Positions 1 through 4,940 of a stretch of 5,909 nucleotides of DNA are shown here, piece after piece. The stretch is from Lachnospiraceae bacterium. Its GTDB lineage: Bacteria; Bacillota_A; Clostridia; Lachnospirales; Lachnospiraceae. A model generated the notes under the pieces. It worked only from the letters and a program-made list of their open reading frames with translations. It ran no database searches and had not been told where the DNA came from. A program made the translations under genes and the position numbers. The stretch is from contig JAILPG010000021.1 in the NCBI GenBank assembly GCA_024699595.1, positions 1 to 5,909 of the forward strand, read 5' to 3'. Numbering within the stretch: the first letter of the stretch is position 1; every line of letters begins with the position of its first letter.

Positions 1-387
1 GTTGTCAACATAGGGCTCGGTAAAGGTGTACTGCTCTTCACGGCCGTTAATGGTAAATCCGTTCCAGATACAGTCGATCGTTCCCGAATTGAGCTCGGCA
101 TCCTTGGCATCCCAGTCGATAGGCTGCTTTACGAGCTCCCAGCCGTTACGCTTGCACACTTCCTCAGCAAGCTCAAGGTCAAATCCCGTATAATCGCCGT
201 TATCGTCCATGTAGCCGTAAGGAGGGAATTCCGCGTCAAATCCTACCGTGAACTTCTGGGTCTCTGATGAAGAAGTATCCGTCGTTTCGGAACCTGTTGT
301 GGTCGGTGCAACAGCCACACAGCCTGCAAGCAGACCTGCCGTCACTGTCATACACAGAGCAATTGATAATAACTTAAATCTTTTCAT
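1..387 (-). CDS. Partial ABC transporter solute-binding lipoprotein, polar amino acid type (SBP_bac_3)
   Basis: Seen: an open frame of 129 codons starts at ATG 387-385 and runs off the left edge, so the C-terminal half is missing. Residues 1-23 form a lipoprotein signal peptide: positive MKRFK, a hydrophobic core, then the lipobox LLAGC with the lipidated Cys at 23. A Ser/Thr-rich tether follows (about 25-44). The mature domain opens with FTVGFDAEFPPYGYMDDNGDYTGF-type residues (46-69), then DLELAEEVCKR and an NSGTIDCIWNGFT segment, the standard N-terminal lobe of family 3 periplasmic binding proteins. Known of the family: it captures amino acids (for example Gln, Cys/cystine or Arg) outside the membrane for an ABC importer. 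The ligand cannot be told from this fragment. A GAGGAGG ribosome binding site (400-394) supports the start. It follows the VWA gene in the same direction but has its own promoter (455-483) and 5' hairpin. Confidence 0.92.
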   Translation of the reverse strand, partial: MKRFKLLSIALCMTVTAGLLAGCVAVAPTTTGSETTDTSSSETQKFTVGFDAEFPPYGYMDDNGDYTGFDLELAEEVCKRNGWELVKQPIDWDAKDAELNSGTIDCIWNGFTINGREEQYTFTEPYVDN

Positions 388-419
388 TTCCGTCCTCCTC
401 GCTGTTTTTATCCGCGACA

Positions 420-443
420 GAAACGGGAGGCCTCTCCCGTTTC
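420..443 (-). other. Perfect 10-bp stem-loop at the 5' end of the solute-binding protein mRNA
   Basis: GAAACGGGAG (420-429) and CTCCCGTTTC (434-443) pair perfectly around a 4-nt loop. No T tract follows on either strand, so it is a poor intrinsic terminator for the VWA gene. Relative to the predicted start near 448 it would begin about 5 nt into the transcript. In this position hairpins are known to shield mRNA 5' ends from RNases, or to act in attenuation. It may also slow read-through from the VWA gene. The structure is seen; the role is inferred. Confidence 0.7.
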
Positions 444-454
444 CACACTCTGTG

Positions 455-483
455 ATGATAGCATATGTTGGACGTATTCGCAA
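455..483 (-). promoter_or_regulatory. Sigma-A-type promoter of the solute-binding protein gene
   Basis: On the minus strand a TTGCGA -35 box (483-478) is followed by exactly 17 nt and a TATCAT -10 box (460-455). A TG dinucleotide one base upstream of the -10 makes it an extended -10 promoter. The -35 box sits 2 nt downstream of the VWA stop codon. Transcription would begin near 448-449, leaving a leader of about 60 nt that opens almost directly into the 420-443 stem-loop. The assignment rests on box match and spacing only. Confidence 0.72.
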
Positions 484-485
484 TT

Positions 486-2249
486 TTATTCGTACCAGTA
501 AGAGTTGTCGTCATAGTAGTAGCTGTAGTTTCCGGATACTGCCTCCATGAGGCCTAAGAACTCCTGTACGATCTCATCGTTTGAGTCGATCTTTTTCACG
601 TTCTTTATGGCCTGCTCCAGAGCCTCTTCCCTGCTCATGTCCACGAGGTACTCGCTGTCGTTAAGAGCCATTGCGTACTCTGCTGCCGAGGTTGCCAGTA
701 TGAAACTGTCGGAAGGTCTTGTCGTGTAATCGTTTGCATCTATCGGGAATTCCAGATAATCGGATTCATTCTTGTCGGGATCCTTGTAGGCTATCGAAAG
801 AGTGCACCATTCATCTTTTGCACGGCCTCTTGCCGATAATGAGTTGTCCTGATATCTGAGACCTGAGTCACTGTCCTCATCCGCAAGCTCGAGTTCGTAT
901 ACCACGGTCACCTGATGGCCTGCACCTACCTCGCCGCCGTCCTTGGTATCATCCTTGAAATCCTCTGCCGCAAGAGCCCTGTTCTCGTATCCGATCAGTC
1001 TGTACTTTGATACCATTGCGGGATTGAACTCTACCTGGAACTTGGTATCCTTTGCTACCGTGTAAAGAGTTGAGTTGAATTCATCCACGAGTACCTTCTT
1101 AGCCTCTGCAAGTGAATCTATGTAGGAATAGTTGCCGTTTCCGGAATCCGCGAGTGTCTCAGCGGTCACGTCGTTGTAGTTGCCCATTCCGAATCCGAGC
1201 ACCGATAAGAAGACGCCGGTCTCTTTCTTTTCGCTGATAAGGTCCTCAAGCTCTGAGCCTGAGCATTTTCCTATGTTAAAATCACCGTCTGTTGCAAGGA
1301 TGACTCTGTTGTTTCCGTTCTTTATAAAATTCTCCTGCGCGATCTTGTAGGCAAGCTCTATTCCGCCCTCTCCGTTGGTACCGCCGCCTGCGGTAAGGCT
1401 CTCAAAGGCTCTGTTGATCTCATCGGTCCTGTTGCCGCGTACTCCGTCAAGCACCACGTTTGTGCCGTTTGCATAGGTCACGATCGATACACGGTCGTTG
1501 GCCGTCAGGTTTTCCACCATCATCTTCATGGATTCCTTAAGAAGCGGAAGCTTGTTCTGGCTGTCCATAGAACCTGATACATCTATAAGGAATACAATGT
1601 TTGAATCGGGCTTTTTGTTCTCGTTAAGAGTCTTTGTGCTTACTCCAAGGATCATGAGCTTGTGATCTTTGTTCCAGGGGCAGTCTGAGATAGTCGAATC
1701 CACGCCGAATCTCTGTCCGTCCTTGGGAGCGCTGTAATCATATTTGAAATAGTTGATCATCTCCTCGGCTCTTATAGCCACATCAGAAAAATCATAGAGT
1801 CCGTAACCCATGTTTACGAATCTCCTCATGTTCGAATAGCTTGCCGTGTCGACGTCTGCTGCGAAGGTTGAAAGAGGAGAAAGCTTCACATCCCTTAATC
1901 CGCTCTCATCTAAAACATCGTAGGTCTCACCCTGTACGTAGGGATCGTATACGGGATAGCACATGGTATCGCAGGCCTCTGTCTCACAGCAGTACTCGGC
2001 TGCATCGCTCTTGGTGGCCGCATAATTTGCGCTTCCTGCGGTTGCTGCCATCGGCTCCTCGTACCAGGTATCCGCAGTAGATTCCGTTGTTGAAACATAT
2101 GCGTCGCTCTCGACTGTATAATTGTTATCGGATGTTGACTTTGCACTTGGAGATTCCGACTGTGTGGATCCGAAGTTGATGCCGCATGCCGTAACGGCGG
2201 GTAATACCAGTGCAAGTGACAGTAATGAGATAATGCTTCTTTTCTTCAT
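486..2249 (-). CDS. YfbK-like VWA-domain surface lipoprotein
   Basis: A 587-residue protein. Residues 1-22 are a lipoprotein signal peptide ending in lipobox VTAC (Cys22). A Ser/Thr/Asp/Tyr-rich tether (23-110) holds an unusual Cys cluster: C87, C88, C93 and C97. Residues about 124-172 (LSTFAADVDTASYSNMRRF, then EEMINYF.YDY) are the hallmark N-terminal domain of YfbK-type proteins. A von Willebrand A domain spans about 217-395 with a complete metal-ion site: DVSGS (D223, S225, S227), T291 in GGGTNGEGG, and D321 in ATDGD. The remainder (about 400-570) fits the C-terminal DUF3520-type region, and the protein ends in a Tyr/Trp-rich tail (575-586). VWA domains with an intact site bind ligands or partner proteins through a divalent metal; the partner is unknown here. 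GGGAGG (2263-2258) sits 8 nt from the ATG. The upstream promoter element is shared with the sigma operon, so it is the likely output of that sigma factor. Confidence 0.9.
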   Translation of the reverse strand: MKKRSIISLLSLALVLPAVTACGINFGSTQSESPSAKSTSDNNYTVESDAYVSTTESTADTWYEEPMAATAGSANYAATKSDAAEYCCETEACDTMCYPVYDPYVQGETYDVLDESGLRDVKLSPLSTFAADVDTASYSNMRRFVNMGYGLYDFSDVAIRAEEMINYFKYDYSAPKDGQRFGVDSTISDCPWNKDHKLMILGVSTKTLNENKKPDSNIVFLIDVSGSMDSQNKLPLLKESMKMMVENLTANDRVSIVTYANGTNVVLDGVRGNRTDEINRAFESLTAGGGTNGEGGIELAYKIAQENFIKNGNNRVILATDGDFNIGKCSGSELEDLISEKKETGVFLSVLGFGMGNYNDVTAETLADSGNGNYSYIDSLAEAKKVLVDEFNSTLYTVAKDTKFQVEFNPAMVSKYRLIGYENRALAAEDFKDDTKDGGEVGAGHQVTVVYELELADEDSDSGLRYQDNSLSARGRAKDEWCTLSIAYKDPDKNESDYLEFPIDANDYTTRPSDSFILATSAAEYAMALNDSEYLVDMSREEALEQAIKNVKKIDSNDEIVQEFLGLMEAVSGNYSYYYDDNSYWYE

Positions 2250-2316
2250 AATAAAATCCTCCCTTTATATCCTTTGGTCTGTTGTAATATGTCCGGCTTT
2301 CTGCCCTGATATCTTA

Positions 2317-2345
2317 TATACGTGGCCACCTCCGGAAATTTATGG
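2317..2345 (-). promoter_or_regulatory. Putative ECF-sigma promoter of the VWA lipoprotein gene
   Basis: The minus strand carries CCATAAATTTC (2345-2335), 12 nt, then CGTATA (2322-2317). The same two boxes at the same spacing stand upstream of the sigma gene at 4043-4015. If CATAAA is taken as the -35 core, the gap to CGTATA is 16 nt, the usual ECF promoter geometry, and the CGTA core is a known ECF -10 type. An A/T-rich stretch lies upstream in both copies. The transcript would start near 2310, giving a leader of about 60 nt. Alternative reading: TATATA as a sigma-A -10 with a weak -35, or a shared operator. Confidence 0.68.
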
Positions 2346-2374
2346 GGGGATTTTAATTTTTTTTATTTTGGGGG
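2344..2374. other. Near-mirror homopolymer tract
   Basis: Plus strand: G6, an A/T block containing a T8 run, then G5. Removing two single A residues leaves a perfect mirror sequence (G5-T4-A-T8-A-T4-G5). It joins the terminator T tract to the VWA promoter. The A/T part may act as an UP-like element; otherwise no function is evident. Confidence 0.4.
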
Positions 2375-2415
2375 AAAAAAATCAGCCGGCCCGGTATTTT
2401 CCCAAGTCGGCTGAT
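2375..2415 (-). terminator. Intrinsic terminator of the sigma/anti-sigma operon
   Basis: On the minus strand ATCAGCCG (2415-2408) pairs with CGGCTGAT (2388-2381). After one A.C mismatch an inner CTTGG/CCGGG stem (two G.U pairs) closes a 7-nt loop, and the hairpin is followed by seven T residues. It lies about 42 nt past the stop of the membrane protein gene and ends the sigma operon before the separate VWA promoter, so the VWA gene is its own transcription unit. Confidence 0.9.
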
Positions 2416-2457
2416 CCTTATGTTATGCATCCTTCCTGATAATAACAGGGATTCGCG

Positions 2458-3453
2458 TCATTTATTCTTTTTATATATGAGTGTATCCGTTCCGTCTGCC
2501 TTCATCACCGCAAGTATCTCGGGCGTGCCCTCATCAGTCATCCTGTAGGATACCAGACATCTTTCCTTAGCTTCATTATCCATAAAGCTTGCAACCTTCG
2601 AGTCATCTGCGATGTGATCCTTTCCGAAGAGATACAGCCTGTTCTCTGTCATCTCGGCCTCATAATGCATATCCGATACCTTTTTAAATCCGACAAGACC
2701 TAGCGCATCCGAAAGTCCCTCAGTCTCTGCTGCATCATCTGCACTCTCTGCCGACTCAGCGGAATTATAGGCCTGCATGGTCTCGGAAGCGTTTGCGGTA
2801 TCCGCTTTATCCGTAGAAGTCCCCGAAGCTGCTCCCTTGCTCTGTGTATCCGCGCTGTTTCCTGCCGTCTGCCATGCGGACTTGCTGCTTGCGTTACTGC
2901 CTGCCGTGGGCTCCGTGTCAGCCATGCTGTCCACATCCGCTGCCTCATAAGCGTTTGCCGCCTCCGTTACAGCCATGTCTGCGATATCCTTGGCCTCATC
3001 GTCTGTGGCTGCATCAGCGCGCACATCAGCTTCCTCACTCTCGGTATCGGCTGCAGCCGCATCCATGATATCTGTTTCTGCGGCATCTGTCGTTTCACTT
3101 GCAACCTCTGCTGCATCATACGCAGCCTCGGCCGCAGGCTGCGGAGCCTGTGCACTCTCCGACATTGCACTTGACATGCTGCTCTTGTTACTGTTTATAA
3201 CGCCTATAGCCACTGTGATCACAAGGAGGCCCGCGGCTGCTGCCGATATCCTCTTAAGAGCAAAGATCAACTGCTTGTGGTCTTTCTTTTTTGCCGATGC
3301 CTTTGCATCATTTATATCTGTAATATCCGCTGCTTTTGTTGCTTCCCTTTTCTCCGCCTCAAATTTATCTATACCTGCTTCGATACGCGCCCAGAGATCC
3401 GGCGTATCAAGACTTATCCGGTTTCTGTATTCGGTTTCAAGATCCTTCATCAT
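2458..3453 (-). CDS. Single-pass membrane protein, probable anti-sigma factor with long acidic Ala-rich linker
   Basis: A 331-residue protein. The cytoplasmic N-terminus (1-68) contains the TPDLWARIEAGID motif at 17-29, of a kind found in Firmicute proteins encoded next to ECF sigma genes. One membrane helix spans about 69-87 (ISAAAAGLLVITVAIGVI). Residues about 91-246 are a low-complexity linker with, by hand count, about 45 Ala, 36 Asp/Glu and only 5 Lys/Arg in 156, probably disordered outside the membrane. A folded-looking C-terminal domain follows (about 247-331; LGLVGFKKVSDMHYEAEM to the end) with one Cys (299). There is no HxxxCxxC zinc anti-sigma motif, so it is not a classic ZAS protein. 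The gene overlaps the sigma gene by 17 bp and has its own AAGGAGG (3467-3461), 7 nt from the first of two tandem ATGs. The role as sigma inhibitor is inferred from position, topology and overlap; the C-terminal domain is not recognised. Confidence 0.82.
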   Translation of the reverse strand: MMKDLETEYRNRISLDTPDLWARIEAGIDKFEAEKREATKAADITDINDAKASAKKKDHKQLIFALKRISAAAAGLLVITVAIGVINSNKSSMSSAMSESAQAPQPAAEAAYDAAEVASETTDAAETDIMDAAAADTESEEADVRADAATDDEAKDIADMAVTEAANAYEAADVDSMADTEPTAGSNASSKSAWQTAGNSADTQSKGAASGTSTDKADTANASETMQAYNSAESAESADDAAETEGLSDALGLVGFKKVSDMHYEAEMTENRLYLFGKDHIADDSKVASFMDNEAKERCLVSYRMTDEGTPEILAVMKADGTDTLIYKKNK

Positions 3454-3991
3454 AGCCGTACCTCCTTAGTTTTTTTATCGCTTCCCGGTATCGCCAGGTC
3501 ACCGTTCCCATCGGAATCTTTAAAGACTGTGCAATCTCCGCAAAAGTCATTTCGGATAGTATCTTCATATTGATGACCTGCTGTTCCGCGGGATTAAGCT
3601 TACTTATCGCTTCCTTTACCGCCAGGTCCTCGATCACCGTTTTTTCGGTATCGTCGTCGCTGACCGGCTCGGTCAAGGTCCCTTCTTCGTCATCAATACG
3701 AAGACTTTCAAGCACTTCTTTTTTGTACTTTCTGATGTGATCGATCGCCATGTTCCTTGCGATCGTCGCAAGATACGCTTTATGCCCGCTGCCGCTCTTA
3801 TACTTTCCGGCCGTCTGCCAGAGCTTAATAAAGAACTCCGAAGTGATATCCTCCGCATCTTCCTTAGAGCCGACCACACCGTATACGATACGGTAGATAT
3901 AGTCGATATAGGCATCGTAGATATCCTTAAGCCCCTGTTTGTCGCCGTCAAGCACAGCTTTAATGCAGGCGTCAAATGCCGCCTCTGTCAC
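3437..3991 (-). CDS. ECF-type RNA polymerase sigma factor
   Basis: A 184-residue sigma-70 family protein of the two-domain ECF type. Region 2 occupies about 20-90: YDAYIDYIYRIVYGVVGSKEDAEDITSEFF.KLW, then ATIARNMAIDHIRKYKK, the part that opens and reads the -10 element. An acidic linker (about 98-118, DDEEGTLTEPVSDDD) follows. Region 4 (about 122-177) has the LNPAEQQVINMK.L..MTFAEIAQSL.IPMGTV..R...A..KLRR helix-turn-helix that reads the -35 element. No region 1 or 3 is present, as usual for ECF factors. The start is a GTG at 3991-3989 preceded by AGGGGG and a 6-nt gap; the only nearby upstream ATG (4010) is in another frame. It is the first gene of an operon with the overlapping membrane protein, and is preceded by the same promoter element as the VWA gene, which suggests autoregulation. 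Confidence 0.95.
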   Translation of the reverse strand: MTEAAFDACIKAVLDGDKQGLKDIYDAYIDYIYRIVYGVVGSKEDAEDITSEFFIKLWQTAGKYKSGSGHKAYLATIARNMAIDHIRKYKKEVLESLRIDDEEGTLTEPVSDDDTEKTVIEDLAVKEAISKLNPAEQQVINMKILSEMTFAEIAQSLKIPMGTVTWRYREAIKKLRRYGYDEGS

Positions 3992-4014
3992 CTGTTTCCC
4001 CCTGTCTCATAAAG

Positions 4015-4043
4015 TATACGTTTCATAGTTATGAAATTTATGG
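4015..4043 (-). promoter_or_regulatory. Putative autoregulated ECF-sigma promoter of the sigma operon
   Basis: CCATAAATTTC (4043-4033), 12 nt, CGTATA (4020-4015) on the minus strand: both boxes and the spacing match the VWA promoter at 2345-2317, while the spacers differ. The start site would fall near 4008, giving a very short leader (about 17 nt) that begins just before the AGGGGG ribosome binding site of the GTG start. A T8 tract lies just upstream. TATACT (4018-4013) could alternatively act as a sigma-A -10 with a poor -35. Confidence 0.7.
4021..4036. promoter_or_regulatory. Perfect 16-bp palindrome in the sigma promoter spacer
   Basis: TTTCATA (4021-4027), 2 nt, TATGAAA (4030-4036) is an exact 7+7 inverted repeat lying between the two promoter boxes and touching the upstream one. 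It is absent from the VWA promoter. Its size and position suit an operator for a dimeric helix-turn-helix regulator; the regulator is unknown. Confidence 0.5.
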
Positions 4044-4080
4044 TTACAAAAAAAATTTTATAATCTTTCAGCGAGAAAAC

Positions 4081-4105
4081 CCCATCCGACTCAGTCGGTT
4101 GTGGG
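4081..4105. mobile_element. IS200/IS605-type right-end hairpin
   Basis: CCGAC (4086-4090) pairs with GTCGG (4094-4098) around a 3-nt loop, and CCCA (4081-4084) with TGGG (4102-4105) extends the stem past a small asymmetric bulge. The loop TCA is, on the minus strand, the TGA stop codon of the transposase remnant. Elements of this family end in subterminal hairpins recognised by the Y1 transposase as single-stranded DNA, and the location right after tnpA fits. It may also act as a weak terminator on the minus strand, where GGGGTTTTC follows. Confidence 0.62.
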
Positions 4106-4334
4106 ATGAATCGCCTTCCTGTATTTTCCGGATCTGACATACTTGCGTTTGTGCTCATCAGTCCGTTGTGATTCTATATATTTTTTACCGTCTCCATGGA
4201 AACAGATCCTGTACTTGCACAGAAATAGATAGCGCTCCAGAAAGCATCTTTCCAAAGGTATTTTTTGACATGCTCCATTCTGGATATGTCTGCTTGAAAA
4301 GTGAAAAAGTCATTGACAATATATGTTTGACCAA
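4091..4334 (-). pseudogene. tnpA: C-terminal remnant of an IS200/IS605 Y1 transposase, frameshifted
   Basis: Three frames joined on the minus strand give a recognisable end of a Y1 transposase: (VKHILSMT)..LFKQTYPEW, then VKKYLWKDAFWSAIYFCASTGS, then VSMETV, then KKYIESQ, then RTDEHKRKYVRSGKYRKAIHPTTD and stop at 4093-4091. The FW....YF..S.GSVS.ETVKKYIE.Q pattern is typical of the family; the Tyr of KKYIESQ fits the catalytic Tyr position. Each of two A6 tracts (4266-4261 and 4186-4181) needs one more A to restore the frame. The N-terminal half with the HUH metal motif is gone and gpx begins there, so the gene is dead unless the assembly is wrong. Similarity is recalled by pattern, not by search, and identity fades beyond about 4300. 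Confidence 0.72.
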
Positions 4335-4341
4335 ATATAAT
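4313..4341 (+). promoter_or_regulatory. Perfect consensus sigma-A promoter of the gpx-ohrR operon
   Basis: TTGACA (4313-4318), 17 nt, TATAAT (4336-4341): both hexamers and the spacing are the full consensus. Transcription would begin near 4348, about 36 nt before gpx. So strong a promoter implies the operon needs repression, consistent with the OhrR-type repressor it encodes. The -35 lies within sequence still readable as transposase on the other strand. Confidence 0.9.
4322..4339. promoter_or_regulatory. Candidate OhrR operator over the gpx promoter
   Basis: TATGTTTG (4322-4329), 2 nt, CAAATATA (4332-4339) is an 8+8 inverted repeat with a single mismatch pair. It covers most of the spacer and the first four bases of the -10 box, where a dimeric MarR-family repressor would block polymerase. 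It does not match the known B. subtilis OhrR box, so the assignment rests on position and symmetry. Confidence 0.55.
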
Positions 4342-4384
4342 ATGACCCAAGATAATAAAATGATTCATTCAAAGGGAGGTACAT

Positions 4385-4930
4385 ATGATGGGATTTTATG
4401 ATCAAAGTGTAATGACAGCAAACGGCGAAGAGATATCTATGAAGGATTACGAAGGAAAGGTAGTACTTGTCGTAAATACTGCGACAGGATGTGGATTCAC
4501 TCCTCATTACAAGGATCTTGAAGCGATGTACGAGAAGTATCATGACAGGGGATTTGAGATCATTGATGTTCCCTGCAATCAGTTTGCCGGACAGACTCCC
4601 GGAACGGATGATGAGATCCATGAGTTCTGCCAGCTTAAGTACAACACACAGTTTCCTCAGATGAAAAAGTCAGATGTCAACGGTGAGACTGCGATCTCTC
4701 TGTTTAAGTTTCTGAAAGAGCAAAAGGGGTTTGAAGGTTTCGGTAAAGGACCTGCGGCCCTTGCAATGAGTGCGATGCTTAAGAAGATCGATAAGGATTA
4801 TAAGAACAATCCGGAGATCAAGTGGAATTTCACCAAGTTTGTTGTAGACAGAAGCGGAAACGTGGTCGCAAGGTTTGAGCCCACCGAGAAGATGGAAAAC
4901 GTTGATAAATGTGTAGAGGGATTACTGTAA
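4385..4930 (+). CDS. gpx: Glutathione peroxidase homologue (Cys type, probably thioredoxin-dependent)
   Basis: A 181-residue protein of usual family length with a thioredoxin fold and no signal peptide, hence cytoplasmic. It reduces hydrogen peroxide and organic or lipid hydroperoxides. Seen: the active-site segment NTATGCGFT with peroxidatic Cys36 (a Cys codon, not selenocysteine), VPCNQFAGQTPG with Gln70, and KWNFTKF with Trp147 and Asn148, completing the Cys-Gln-Trp-Asn tetrad. Cys82 in EFCQLKYNTQFP matches the resolving Cys of yeast Gpx3/Orp1 (Cys36-Cys82), so thioredoxin is the likely reductant rather than glutathione; Cys64 and Cys176 are additional. GGGAGG (4374-4379) precedes tandem ATGs at 4385 and 4388. 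The second has the more typical 8-nt gap, so the protein may start one residue later. It is the first gene of an operon with ohrR 10 bp downstream, transcribed from a consensus promoter. Confidence 0.95.
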   Translation: MMGFYDQSVMTANGEEISMKDYEGKVVLVVNTATGCGFTPHYKDLEAMYEKYHDRGFEIIDVPCNQFAGQTPGTDDEIHEFCQLKYNTQFPQMKKSDVNGETAISLFKFLKEQKGFEGFGKGPAALAMSAMLKKIDKDYKNNPEIKWNFTKFVVDRSGNVVARFEPTEKMENVDKCVEGLL

Positions 4931-4940
4931 GGGGTAGATC

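Noticed and set aside
388..454. Riboswitch in the leader of the solute-binding protein gene
   Set aside because: The predicted leader is only about 60 nt with one simple hairpin and none of the conserved elements of known riboswitches.
248..550. Plus-strand open frame across the solute-binding protein start
   Set aside because: It runs antisense to a clear lipoprotein signal peptide and across the promoter and hairpin; the translation has no recognisable features.
2975..3469. Long plus-strand open frame opposite the anti-sigma gene
   Set aside because: It is an artefact of the Ala/Asp-rich composition of the real minus-strand gene, gives a Ser/Ala-rich translation without family features, and has no ribosome binding site.
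4081..4105. Guide-RNA (omega RNA) scaffold of a TnpB system
   Set aside because: The hairpin resembles IS605 ends, but no tnpB is present and the hairpin follows tnpA directly, so a right-end hairpin is the simpler explanation.
4495..4515. Selenocysteine at the Gpx active site
   Set aside because: The active-site codon is TGT (Cys), with no in-frame TGA.
4310..4621. Minus-strand open frame across the gpx start
   Set aside because: It is antisense to the well-supported gpx coding sequence and lacks family features; only the transposase-like part further left (below about 4334) is meaningful.
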